This document shows positions 23,053 to 34,813 of a stretch of 64,000 bases of DNA, in pieces. Source of the stretch: Sipunculus nudus (Eukaryota > Annelida > Sipuncula > Golfingiida > Sipunculidae); contig CM049308.1 of the NCBI GenBank assembly GCA_026874595.1, positions 53,457,624 through 53,521,623 on the forward strand, in the 5' to 3' direction. Below the pieces are notes generated by a model that worked only from the letters and a program-made list of their open reading frames with translations, was not told the DNA's origin and searched no databases. The number at the start of each line of letters is the position of its first letter. The stretch's first letter is position 1. Position numbers and translations under genes: made by a program.

Positions 23053-23058
<6 letters not shown>

Positions 23059-23326
23059 AGATAGTAATCCTCGAAAGAACTAGCCCGCCCCGGATGGTCT
23101 AAATGAAAGAATATATGTGACACATTGAGCCAAGTATCCTTTATATATTTGTGATAATTTCGTTGAGTAATATTCAAAGTTACCCTTCTCACACATAACT
23201 TTCCTTCTCGCACGTATAACTTTATATACTGGTACTAATTTTATAGCACGTCATTCAAAATGCATAAAGGTTAGTTACCGTCATGTGTTCATTTGAATAA
23301 TAATCATCTGGTTAACGAGAAGCCCA

Positions 23327-23371
<45 letters not shown>

Positions 23372-23663
23372 GATGGGCTCTTCCGTCGATTCCGACCCTG
23401 ACGTCAAGTAGCCGAGAGGGAAGATTGTTATGCATCATTGTTAGAAATGACAATTAAAATCTTCAGGCTATAATGTTTGTCTATTTCATGAACACCGTTA
23501 ATGAATAAGGCGATGGAACCAATCAAATGACTCGAGAACACTCTCTACGCGGACGTCTGGATGGTGCGATGTTTCGATCTGGCGTTTTGCATTCCCGGGA
23601 AGGTATTAATAATCCACCCTATCTAATATAAGGCCATGCAAGCCTGTCCGTGTCTGGCTGAAG

Positions 23664-23683
23664 CCCCCCCCCCCCCCCCCCCC
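23664..23683. repeat. 20-bp poly-C tract; a second at 24186-24207
   Basis: Two uninterrupted C runs about 500 bp apart. Confidence 0.95.
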
Positions 23684-24299
23684 GGTTAGAAACATTTTTA
23701 TCATTTGTTATCAGATAATATATTTTCTTTGCAATATATTTTCTTTGCATTATTTTCAGATAACGTAAAAAAATATCACTCTCAATATTTTATAATTTGT
23801 TTATTATTAAGTTATTGTCTCGAAATTGTTATATACTTAGTTGTTACTGAGTCATTATTTGTTATCATTCATACATTATTAGCCTATATAATTATGTAAT
23901 ATAAATCAATTTCGACCATTCCCATGTGGAAAAAAAATGCTGCAGTAAAACTGCAGAAAAAATACTGCAGTAATCTGCATGCTGCAGTGTTTTTACATGG
24001 GCAGTATAAATACAAATACATATATATTATAAAGTGACAATCGTTAGGACCTTGCATTATAAATTTTCATTCCGTCAGGTTTTAATACTTGAGCGAAATG
24101 TTTATATTTGCTGAAACAGCTGGATGTTTCAGAACTCCGGGAATTGTTTTCTTAAAGAGAAATACCTCCTTTATATACATTTCCTCCCCCCCCCCCCCCC
24201 CCCCCCCATCCCCGTCTTGTCATCTATTTTTGTCGTTTATTTCAACCAGACCCCTTCAATGAAACGGCGAAACACCTCCGTCCAATCTTAGACCGTCGA

Positions 24300-24473
24300 A
24301 GTGAAGTGATCAGCAACATGGCGGTCACAGAGAACTAGTCATATTATAACCCACACATGGCCATAGGGCCTGTTGTAAGATACGTCTTGGTCAAACCGGC
24401 TTAGATGACAACTTCGAAAATACGACCACTTTATCAAGATCCCATTAGTGGTCGTACTTATGAGGTTTTATTG

Positions 24474-24557
<84 letters not shown>

Positions 24558-26605
24558 TCTGCACTATTTTTTTTTTATTTCATCCAGACCTGTGCCCATA
24601 TCCGTGTTAGAGCTGTTTAAGATACCAAATAAATTCTCTTTTTTTTCAAGACTAACTAAAAGGTAAATTCTACTGGAGATGAAAAGAAATTCTAATGTTC
24701 AAAACATATCTGGCAAGTGTTACCCAAATTTTGCTCTGAACTATATTAATAAAGTTAATTACAAGAAATCCTCGTCAACGAAGCAACACTGGGAACAGCT
24801 ACCTGAAGAACAGCTCCTTCAAACTTGTGGAAGGGGGCCGCGCACCCGAAAGCTAGTGTACATACAAGAACCTGCATGCACATACCTATATAGTCTTACA
24901 ATAGGTGTCAACCATTTACATTACTTTTTTGTAGGCAATTCAAAACTTTACATAGGAGGTTACTTAGTACGTTGTATTAATATTTACAATCACAGAAAGG
25001 TAGCTATGAAGACTGACATCATTTGAGATCCAATGTAAAATAAACAGACGGCCAACAGTGATATGTTTATTTAATGGTCTTGTCTTAGATCTGAGTATAC
25101 ACACTTTTCCACGGTCTCCTCATGCCTGGCTCAAAGGAGTTAGACCTTACACCCCTCCAAACCTAACAGTAGCGTGGTGGATCTATAGATAAAAAAATGT
25201 TGTTGAATTCTTGTTATGTGGCTCTCATGCAAAAATCTAACACAAACAGAAACAAAATAGTGTATCTATTGTCGATCAATGTATATATTGTGTGTTCCAG
25301 TCATATTAGCGAACTGCGTCAACCTTGCTCATCCACCTCTGGTTTATTTAATGGACTTTGTTTTCACTTGCTTTCACTCTTCTTCTGCAAACATTGTCTT
25401 GTCACCATGCAGGTACAAGGAATTTTTCTAAAAGAGAAATGCTTCCTATATATAAATTTCCTATTTCCCCGTCTATCCCAGTCTTGTCGTTTATTTTTGT
25501 CGTTTATTTCTATCAGACCCCGTGAATGAATCGGCGAAACACCTCCGTCGAATCTTATTGTTTTTATCAGTTATTACCTTGACATGACATTGCCATAATT
25601 TAACCTCTGCATCTTTATTTCCCATGTTCAACAATTTTTGTGGAGGAAACTTTCTCAATCAATGTATATATTGTGTGTTCCAGTCATATTAGCGAACTGT
25701 GTCAGCCTTGCTCATCCACCTCCGGTTTATTTAATGGACTTTGTTTCCACTTGCTTTCACTCTTCATCTGCCAAGAGAAGTGATAAGCTACATGGCGTTC
25801 ACAGAGCACTAGTCATATTATAACCCACACATGGCCACAGGGCCTGTTGTAAGATCCGTCTTGGTCAAACCGGCTTAGATGACCACTAAAAAATACGACC
25901 TTTTCATCAAGGTCCGATTAGTGGTCGTAATAATGAGGTTTATATATATATATATATATAATTTCTGGAATAATTTATCTTTTAATTCCACTAGGACCCG
26001 TGCCCATAAACTTGTTAGAACTGTTTAAGATACCAAACAAGTATATTTTTTTTCAAGTTATTCTCGTCAACGGAGCAACACTTGAAAAACAGCTGGCTAC
26101 CTGAGGAATAGCTCCATTTAAACCTGAGGAAAGGGGGCCGCGCACCCGAAAGCTAGTGTACAAGAACCTGCACATAGCTAGTCTTAAAAAAGGTGTCAAC
26201 CATTTACATTACTTTTTTGTAAGCAATTCAAAACTTTACATAGGAGGTTACTTAGTACGTTATATTAATATTCAAAATCACAGAAAGGTAGCTATGACCA
26301 CTGACATCATTTGAGATATCAATGTAAAATAAACAGGCGGCCAACAGTGATATGTTTATTTAATGTTCTTGTCTTAGATCTGAGTTCCCTCACTTTTCCA
26401 CGGTCTTCCTCATGCCTGGCTCAAAGGAGTTAGACCTTTCACCCCTCCAAAACTAACAGTAGCGTGGTGGATCTATATAGATTATAAAAAGTTGTCATGT
26501 GGCTCTCATGCAAAAGTCTAAAACAAATAGAAACAAAATAGTGTAGGCCTATCTTTGGTCGACCAATTTACCGAATATTTTCTTGGCACCATGCAGGTAC
26601 AGTCT
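24300..26605 (+). repeat. local direct duplication block (X-Y-Y'-X'-Y'')
   Basis: X (about 24300-25195) recurs as X' (about 25775-26520): ATATTATAACCCACACATGG is at 24341 and 25815, and the GGGGGCCGCGCACCCGAAAGC stretch is in both. Y (25277-25386, TGTATATATTGTGTGTTCCAG...) recurs at 25660-25770 and partly at 26510-26605. The open frame at 24679-25026 lies in X, is not preserved in X', and matches nothing I know. Confidence 0.85.
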
Positions 26606-26785
26606 TTTATATGTGACGTGAATTAATATATATTTATAAATGCAGAGTGCCCAGTTATCTATATCTTTGGCGAGTTCCAACGGACGTGCAAATCACAGGC
26701 GCTTGAATCCCTATTAATAACAAAGTCTTCATATCTCCAATGTTTTTTTAGATACAACGACGAAATCAGGTCAAACGACCCAATA

Positions 26786-26808
26786 ATAACACGGTAATAC
26801 CGTGTTAT
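26786..26808. repeat. 23-bp perfect palindrome
   Basis: ATAACACGGTA and TACCGTGTTAT flank a single A. It sits just outside the left arm of the inverted repeat at 26821. Confidence 0.95.
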
Positions 26809-26820
26809 CACTTGAAATAT

Positions 26821-27140
26821 GACAAGGTAGGCAACAGCCGAAACCTTTCGACGTGCGATAATGAGGGAAGTTATGTTCTCGACCCGCTTATACTCGCTAT
26901 ATCTTCCTTTTATGCGTAATCCATATGATCGTTCAATACTACGGGAATTACAGAATCAAATCCATCCAATTTCCGTTGTTTTCAACCATCGATACAAGCT
27001 ACCTGGGTAACCTTTTGTGGTGATGTCTAAATTTCGACCTTTGTTGGCAGGTAAGTGATGCACATGTCAGTGGCATGCCTTACGTGACGCATCTGGAATG
27101 GCCGCCGTCGAAAGGTTTTGGCTCAGTGGCCTACCTTATC
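26821..27140. mobile_element. MITE-like inverted repeat element
   Basis: Arms 26821-26852 and 27107-27140 are imperfect reverse complements (GTCGAAAGGTTT / AAACCTTTCGAC and AAGGTAGGC / GGCCTACCTT). The 250-bp centre is non-coding. Confidence 0.65.
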
Positions 27141-27499
27141 ATTTATAGGGATTATAGCGCCTGTGTTCAAAAACAAATGTGCGACGTTATCCCCAGGATA
27201 AAAAAACATAATTTCATAAGCTAAAACTGATACATGCTCATCACTTAAATTAAAGAATATATGAACATTTGTTTATCAGTACTTATTGAATTTTCCAAAT
27301 ATTTATGAATACATAGTTCTAAATTAATAAAGTTCCTTAAATATTATAAAAAAGTTAACATTAAACAGTCCGCAATGTTCCATGTAATGTTTAAATTATA
27401 ATATGGAATTTGAATATGTAACACCAAAAAAAAACACACAACGAAGTTAAAATTTGTGGATAAATTGTATATATGTGGATATGTGTGTTGATTATGTGC

Positions 27500-27503
<4 letters not shown>

Positions 27504-27547
<44 letters not shown>
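27504..27547. repeat. (GA)n microsatellite
   Basis: Pure GA repeat; open frames through it (Arg-Glu or Ser-Leu repeats) are artefacts. Confidence 0.97.
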
Positions 27548-27549
<2 letters not shown>

Positions 27550-28872
27550 ATGCTGAAAACACAGAAGATGTTAATTGATGGTGATGGGGAGAGACTGGTA
27601 GAGTTTATAAATGAAAGGCACTATATACTGTTTATATACGAAGCTACCTCACTCTATAACATTGAGGTTTAATTGATTAGGAACTTGTGACACTGGAAAT
27701 GCGGGACGCAGAGGGAAAGTTACTTTAAATAGGGGCATTTTCTTTATTTTCTGATGAATACCGATTCGAACATGCCTTTAATTCTAGAATAATCACTTTG
27801 GTATGTTCTTTCTGTAATGTAATTGTGCCGAAAAAGCTATATATCACGTATCGAGTCGCTTATACGGAAACACTTCCATGAATGGTTCGCGACTCATATT
27901 CCCGTTCGCGTGCGCTCTCGCGCTTGGGTTTTATTATGTCAACGTATACTTCAAAGTTAACTAGACTTCTTTGTAACTGTGGAACGACAGTAACTGATCT
28001 CCATCCATCCACGTGTTTTCTCTGACTATAATCCCAAGCCTGTATCTGTTTGTAAAGTTCAAAACGAAAAAAAGGCATGTAAGCTCGGATGTAAGAACGG
28101 ATCGCGGTGGAGACAAAGGCATTGTACAAGGACTACAAATTTCGTCTACGTCACTCATGCCTCCACATTGAAAATATAGATAAACATATACATGAACATC
28201 AGTACAGTGAATAATTAACTCAGGGGGGGGGGGGGACCTAGATAAGACTGCTACAACAAAATTCCAAATAAATCTAAATATTACGGCTACTGTGGTTAAG
28301 GGGTAGAGTACAGGACTCCACCATGGTCAATGGGGAATTCCAGTCCCATGTAATAGTATTCAGCATAATATTATGTAAATATATTGTAGAGATTGCTCTT
28401 GGGACTACGGGCTGGTTTTTCTAACACCAAGTTATCTATTTTTATATTTATAAATGTGACAGGGTGTGATTTATGCAACCCTTGGTTTGTCAAATACAAC
28501 AGGCTTGATTAATGTGTAGTCACTTTAACGGTACATGTAATAGGTCGTCACAACAGATGTAATTCTGTTGTCACACAGGTTGGGACAAACAATCTAACTG
28601 TATAAGACTGCTCTGTAATTGGAATTAATATACTCCTGTTATCTTCATGTGATTGGTACTTTGTAACGGTTTATCTTGTATGCAATGTAGGCTTAATTAG
28701 ATATATTAATGGTCCAGGTTGAGCTGTATGTAATGGTTTCGCTTAATGTAGGGGGCAGTAGAGTCAAACGCGCTGAACACCTGCAGTTACCATAGAGGCG
28801 TCAACTATGACCTCGTCATTAACTAAATTTTATATTTATATTTGAACCCAGGTTATTCTTAGGTAGCTCCAT
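27548..28872. other. no gene recognised; possible SINE remnant at 28284-28350
   Basis: CTGTGGTTAAGGGGTAGAGTAC followed about 35 bp later by GGAATTCCAGTCCCATG is reminiscent of a tRNA-like A/B box pair, but the boxes are poor. A 13-G tract lies near 28223. Confidence 0.3.
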
Positions 28873-29048
28873 TTTTGTTGCTTGCCGGAATCAAAGATTT
28901 CGGCAAGCATATTGCTCAGTTGCGTATGTCTGTTTGTCTGTTTGTTTGTCTGCACTCTCCTGGCCACAATTTTGCCACAATCACCTTGAAACTTACAGGG
29001 ATGATGAAAAACATAATTTCTAGGTGCCCTATTGTTTTTGGTTAAAAT

Positions 29049-29073
29049 AGGTCAAAGGTCAAGGTCAAGGTCA
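29049..29073 (+). promoter_or_regulatory. four AGGTCA half-sites (DR1 plus DR0s)
   Basis: AGGTCA at 29049, 29056, 29062 and 29068; the first pair is separated by one A, the DR1 arrangement bound by nuclear receptors such as RXR, HNF4 and COUP-TF families. Binding here is not shown. Confidence 0.5.
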
Positions 29074-29341
29074 CGACAGGTATGGTTAACGGTTTTTGCA
29101 CTATAACTTCGCCATAAATAGGCTTATCCACTTCTGCAATAGCTCATTTTTTTCGTCATCACCTGGCCTTTCTTTTGACATGTAGCTTACTTAAATTTGC
29201 TGTTACCATGGTTACGCAATTTTGGGGAGAAATCATGGAATTTCCTGATATTTTTCAAATTTGCAGCAATCGTACTGATTCTGAGATATTTTATGTAACA
29301 CAAGAATATCTCGAAATTGTTTTTTCAGATTTTGGAAATGG

Positions 29342-29354
29342 CCGCCAGGGGGCG
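29342..29354 (+). promoter_or_regulatory. CTCF-consensus-like site in E copy 1
   Basis: Reads CCGCCAGGGGGCG, matching the core consensus of the conserved bilaterian CTCF motif. A second site, CCACCAGGGGGCG, is at 29798-29810. No binding data. Confidence 0.5.
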
Positions 29355-30014
29355 TTGCAGATGAAAAAACATGAAAATTTGTTTTGGTGCTATACCTCCA
29401 GAACTATTAAACATTGGGCCATTTCCATCACAGCACCTTCAACTGGGGTCCATGGGCTTATTTTTGCGCATAGGTGCCAAAGTGCGCTATTGCCAGATTT
29501 CTCTATTTTTGGGGTAAAACTTTTGAATTTTGAAAATATGCAGTTTTCAGCTTCTAACTCTGTCAGTTTTTATGCTGGAGAGGTCAATTTTTTTGCATCT
29601 TGTAGCCCTTGGTGAGCTCTCGGTGATCCAATCAAAAATTTTGCAAAATCTCGCACCGTTTCTCGTCAAACGAGAGTCTTCGAGATTTCATTAAATATGA
29701 CCTACAGGTTGCATTTTTTTAACAATGGCTTTGAAATTGATATATTTTGTGTTATTTATAAATATCTCGAAATCAGTTTTTCATTTTTTGGAAATAGCCA
29801 CCAGGGGGCGTGGTACCTGAAAAACTGTAACATATCATTTTTCTGCAATATCTAAAATAATTTTAAACATGGCACAATTTTTATCGTTGTATCTTAAACT
29901 AGGAACATTGGCTTATTCCTCCGCACATGTAGCTTTGTGCTGCCGTTACCATGGTTACCAAATTTGTGGGTTAAACTTGACGATCTGAAAATATGCAGTT
30001 TTTGGCTTCTATCT

Positions 30015-30625
30015 CGGTTAATATTTATGTTTCAAGGGTCTAGTTTTTTGCATAAGGCTGCTTCCCCTTGGTTCTAAGTCATTCAATTGCAAGTCTCGTC
30101 AAATTTCGCTCGGTTTATCGTCAAACGAGAAAAAACGAGATTTCACGGAAATGCTTATAACTCGGCGACTTTTACAGCTACACAGGTCTAGTTTTCGGCA
30201 TTTCATAACATATGACCAGCTTGACACGCCAGAAAAGAAATCAGGCCAAATCTCGCACCATATCTCGTCAAGCGGGAAAAAAACGAGATATCATGGAAAT
30301 GCTTATAACTAGGCGACTTTTACAGCTACTCAAGTCTAGTTTTTGGCATTTGGTAACATTTGGCCAACTTGACATAGTAAAACTGCGATACTTGGCGAAA
30401 TCTCGCACTACATCTGGTCAAATGTGGAAAAACGAGATTTCACAGAAATGCATATAAGTCGGCGACTTTTACAGCTAGACAGATGTAGTTTTCGCCATTT
30501 CGTAACGTTTGGCCGTCTTGACATAATAAAACTGCTCGTCTTGCCAAATCTCGTACTATATCTCGTCAAGCGAGAAAAAAACATGATTTCACGTAAATGC
30601 TGATAACACGGCGACTTTTGCAGCT
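30015..30625 (+). repeat. 149-bp tandem repeat array in E copy 1
   Basis: GGCGACTTTTACAGCTA (last copy TTTTGCAGCTA) begins at 30163, 30312, 30461 and 30610, exactly 149 bp apart. Each unit also contains a CTCG-TCAA-CGAGA-type inverted motif. Confidence 0.93.
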
Positions 30626-31199
30626 AGTTTGTTGCTTGCCGGAATCAAAGATTTCGGCAAGCATATTGCTCAGTTGCGTATGTCTGTTTGTCTGTCTGTT
30701 TGTCTGTCTGTCTGTTTGTTTGTTTGTCTGCACTCTCCTGGCCACAATTTTGCCAAAATCACCTTAAAACTTTCAGAGATGATGGAGAATTAAATTTCTA
30801 GGTGCCCTATTGTTTTTGGTTAAAATAGGTCAAAGGTCCAGGTCAAGGTCGTCAAAAAATTCTCAAAACGGTTTTTTCTTCATATCTTTGTGACTATTAG
30901 TCGTATTTACTTCAACAAAAGCCATGGTTACAAATTTTGGGGGAATAGTCATGATATTCGAAAATAAGGGGTCTTATTTTTCTAACTTTGTCAGTTTTAA
31001 AGCTAGTGTGATCTAGTTTTTTGCATCAGGTAGCATTCAACTAGTACTACAAGATTTTATAACAAGTATTGCAGTATCTTGTAAAATATCTCGTGAATAG
31101 AGATATTTCGAGATTTCATTCATCTTGCGCCAAAGGCCACATTATTGCAGGAGTCTTTTTGAAACTGACATATTATAAGTCCTACACTAGTATCTAGAA

Positions 31200-32500
31200 A
31201 TAGTTTTTTCATTTTTTGAATAGGGCCGCTAGGGGGCGCTGGATGCAAACCTCCCGAACATATCATATTTTGGCCATATCTCCAAAATTATAAGCCTCAA
31301 TTACATAAACTATACCTTATTTTCTTTCTCTGAGTCTTCTCCATAACCTAGTGTAGTCATCTGGTCACAATTTTGTGACACTTTGTCAGTGTGTCTGTCT
31401 GTTTGTCAGTTGTCCTCAAATTCGCCTGCTTGCTCTTGCATCTCACATATAGCATTCTACAGGCCACAGTTTTTAAAGAAGCATTTTGAAACTATTACAT
31501 CTTAAGTCTTACACTAATATCTCGAAACCAATTTTTCATTTTCCGGATATGGCCGCTTGGGGGCGCTGATATCGAACCTCTCCCAACATATCATGCTTTG
31601 GCAAAATCTCCAAAACTATAAACCTCAGTTACATAAAGTGTAGCTTTTTTCTTCCTTTGAGTCTTCTCCATAACCTGGAGTAGTCATCTTGACTCAATCT
31701 TGAGTCACTTTGTCAGTGTTTTCGTCTGTTTGTCAGTTGTCCTCGAATTCGCCTGCTTGTTGGCTCTTGGGTCTCACATATAGCATTCTATGGGCCACAG
31801 TTTTGACGGAATCCTTTTGAAAGTATTACATCTTATGTCTTACACTAATATCTAGAATCTAATATCCATTTTCCGGATATTGCCACAAGTGGGCGCTGCA
31901 CACGACCCTCACACAGATACCATTGTATTGGCCATATCTCTACACCCAAAGCCTCAGTTACATAAACCATAGCTTATTTTCTTCCTTTGAGTCTTCTCCA
32001 TAACCTGATTTAGGCATCTGGTTTCAATCTTCTGTCACTTTGTCAGTGTGTCCATCTGTTTGTCCGTTATCCTCAAAGTCGCCTGCTTGTTGGTTCTTAC
32101 GCCTTACATATAGCATTCTACAGGCCACAGCTTTGACGGAATCCTTTTGAAACTGGGACATCTCATGTCAGACACTAATAATACGAAACGCATTTGTTGT
32201 CTTCGGAATATGTCTGCTAGAGGGCGCTACAGTCGAGCCTCCCAAGTATATCATTAATTCGCCATACCTCCAAAACTATAAATCTAAATTACATAAATTA
32301 TAACTCATTTTCTTCCTTTGAATCTTCTCAATCACTAGGTTATGTCATCTGGTGCCAATCTTGTCTCACAAAGTCACTATGTCTGTCTGTTCGTCTTTTG
32401 TTGTCAGCTTTGCTTGCCTGTTCTTTTGTCTTATATGTCATTCTACGGGCCACATATTCTCAGCATTGTCCCTGAGAGTCATTCCATTAATAGAAAACCG
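31200..32500 (+). repeat. about 330-bp tandem repeat array in E copy 2
   Basis: GAGTCTTCTCCATAACCT or its variant begins at 31332, 31659, 31989 and 32320 (periods 327, 330, 331). Each unit carries one CTCF-consensus-like site. Confidence 0.92.
31226..31238 (+). promoter_or_regulatory. first of four CTCF-like sites in E copy 2
   Basis: CCGCTAGGGGGCG here, then CCGCTTGGGGGCG at 31553-31565, CCACAAGTGGGCG at 31883-31895 and CTGCTAGAGGGCG at 32214-32226. All are on the same strand and in register with the tandem units. Confidence 0.45.
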
Positions 32501-32940
32501 ACAATATGTTCTGTCTGTCAGTCTGTGTTTCACTTCCGATTTCCGGCAAGCGTTCGACCTATGGTCGTCTAGTTTATTGGTTATTCTGCAATGTGTAAAC
32601 ATAATTGTATAGTTGGCTTACGAACTGTATACTGTATATTTGTGTAACCATCTAATTTACATAAGAAAAAGCATATGTCTCTCGTCTTACCGCCAAAATG
32701 TTTAACCCTCGTCACTTGGCAGCGAGTCAGTTAAAGTGATGTGATGCGTTTTTTTTTTTTTCAGATACGTGTATGTATTTTCTGTACGTAGAAAAGTTCT
32801 TTAGCTGTAAAGTACCATAGTCATGTAACGTAGATTTAGTAACTGTTGGATATTAATTGGATTATCATGAACACATTTTTCATTTTTTTAATCGTTGATG
32901 GATTATTTTAACCAGTTATCTCGTATCAAGTGGTGCATAG

Positions 32941-33500
32941 GGCAACTTAGACTGGTACCCTGCTCTATTATTGCCCTCAGCCAAGCATTGAGACAGGCGC
33001 ACAACGCCATCTTAAGTCCTCCCAGTTGCAACTCCTGAATGACCTGTAGACTGGTTCCAACTCCAGTATGCACGCTCATACCAGTTGTTATGGACGTTTA
33101 CGTGTTCCTTGTTGATAATCCGTGAAGATTTCATATAAAATGACTTTCATTGGTTATTTCTTTGTTTCAAATATTGAAGAATGAGTTGTTGCACAAAAAT
33201 TGAATATTGAATGTATAGATAATACGATATACTGAATCTTTGGTATTCCACTGTGCGTAGCAGTGATTTATTATTAATATCTATAAATCCATGCAATCAT
33301 TAATGTCACAAGTAATGTACTGCTAACATTTGGTAACTTCTCTGAGCAAACGAAATGCTTATTTTTATCATATATTATTTATAGTGGAGTTTGAACCAAT
33401 CTGCCGGGAGTACATAAGATGGCGTTGTACGCCCGTCTCTATGATTGGCCTAGAGCAGCGGTGCAATAATAGAGCGGGGTACCAGTCTAAGAGCAACTAC
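32941..33500. repeat. inverted repeat with about 75-bp arms
   Basis: Left arm 32941-33016 (GACTGGTACCCTGCTCTATTA...CGCCATCTTA) and right arm 33411-33497 (TAAGATGGCG...TAATAGAGCGGGGTACCAGTC) are imperfect reverse complements. An outer direct repeat, CACTTGGCAGCGAGTCA / GACTTGGCAGCGAGTCA with ...GTGATGTGATGCG, flanks the structure at 32711 and 33657. Confidence 0.8.
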
Positions 33501-33798
33501 GCAAGACTAAGCTATTTCGACGACGCTTGTAACTGATATCATTGTCAGCCTCTAGTATTCATGCCGAATCTTGTCATTTTGTATAATTTTGTATATTATA
33601 AGGTAATGACTCATGTCACATATGTAATGTACTATCATATGTATTGAATATTTCGTGACTTGGCAGCGAGTCAAAGTGATGTGATGCGTTTTTTTCAGAT
33701 TTCGCATTAAACCAGTTTCCAACACTGTGTTGTTGGTAGTGCAGCCCAACCCTCTATAAAACACCGCCATCCGTAGGCCTACCTATACGACCGGGATG

Positions 33799-33922
<124 letters not shown>

Positions 33923-34055
33923 CATTGACATGAAACATTTTATCTGCACATATTGGCATGCCGACTACACCATGCAAACTGCTCGATATCAATGTTTACA
34001 TTTTTTCTGACTATGAATGGAGGAAACACGCTATATGTCGTCACAACACAACATG

Positions 34056-34260
34056 ATACTGGTTGATTTAACCAACACATTGGTAATTCAACCAACTTGT
34101 AACCAAACTCATTGGTCATCATGACCAATTTTTATTGGTCGACCGTTTGGTTGCATATATTTAACCAGTTTTCTTGGTTGAGTTAAAAATTGGTTATTTT
34201 TATCAACATATTGGTCATTTTACCAACTGGTCAGTTTGGTTTACCGATTGGTCAGTGTTA
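34056..34260. repeat. dense TTGGT/ACCAA array
   Basis: Roughly a dozen TTGGT and several ACCAA pentamers lie in 200 bp, for example ATTGGTCATCATGACCAAT, itself a perfect palindrome around one base. Many read ATTGG, the inverted CCAAT box. Confidence 0.8.
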
Positions 34261-34365
34261 ACATCAGACACAAAAGTGCTCCAATATATCAATTATATGC
34301 TCCTGCAAGTGTTTGGTTATACACAGGTGATTTCACCATGTCTTGTCTGAATACTGGTATTATGC

Positions 34366-34450
34366 GAGAACTATCTGGGTCTAATGGTTAGGATACTACT
34401 TGTACTTGCCCTGCATACTGACAGTTAATTAGGCAAAGGACAAATTTATA
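34366..34450 (+). mobile_element. possible tRNA-derived SINE head
   Basis: GGTCTAATGGTTAGGATAC resembles a tRNA-Glu/Asp A-box region, but a good B box is lacking. Weak. Confidence 0.3.
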
Positions 34451-34475
34451 TAGCTCCGCATGACTCAATGCCACC

Positions 34476-34530
34476 TGAGCTAACAAGGGACCCGTGGGTC
34501 ACGGTGCTCACCTGAAGGTTACCTTGAAGA
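34476..34530 (-). mobile_element. B-family 3' terminus only
   Basis: AACAAGGGACCCGTGGGTCAC...CAAGG is the inverted B end; the adjoining sequence is not recognisable B body. Confidence 0.5.
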
Positions 34531-34702
34531 TGAATGGCCAAAATTTCAATTTCGGTAGAAATAGGGAAATTTAATGTATCCGATGTATATACCTTTTACA
34601 TTTATAAATTGCCCTTTGCAAACTGAAAGCTTAAAAGTCACAAAGAATTATACATTTTCATATATAATATTACATATATCTCTTGATCGATGGGCAAACC
34701 AG

Positions 34703-34813
34703 GATGTTTTATAAATATAAGATTTTTTTTTAAAAAGAAAGGCGATTCAAATTTCATAGTTGTTTTATAAATATAAGATTTTTTTTTTTAAAGAAAGGCG
34801 ATTCAAATTTCAC
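34703..34813. repeat. 60-bp direct tandem duplication
   Basis: TGTTTTATAAATATAAGATT...GGCGATTCAAATTTCA occurs twice back to back. Confidence 0.9.

Larger units (their letters stand above)
28873..30628 (+). mobile_element. E-family Helitron/HINE-like element, copy 1
   Basis: It starts with the near-perfect hairpin TGCTTGCCG...CGGCAAGCA (28879-28909), then a TCTGTTTG microsatellite and an AGGTCA array (29049-29073). Two CTCF-like sites (29342, 29798) and a 149-bp tandem array follow. It ends at CAGCTAG directly against copy 2. The 146-codon frame at 29175-29615 crosses these repeats and shows no known motif. Confidence 0.7.
30629..32572 (+). mobile_element. E-family Helitron/HINE-like element, copy 2, head-to-tail with copy 1
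   Basis: The start hairpin recurs at 30633-30663. The 3' end has hairpin CGACC-TAT-GGTCG (32555-32567) then CTAG at 32569-32572 followed by T, the Helitron-type terminus. The body contains four about 330-bp units. No replicase frame is seen. Confidence 0.7.

Noticed and set aside
24679-25026. 115-codon open frame
   Set aside because: Falls in duplicated block X and is not kept open in X'; no recognisable motif.
29175-29615. 146-codon open frame
   Set aside because: It lies across E-family repeat sequence including a CTCF-like site and AGGTCA-adjacent region; no known domain and not preserved in copy 2.
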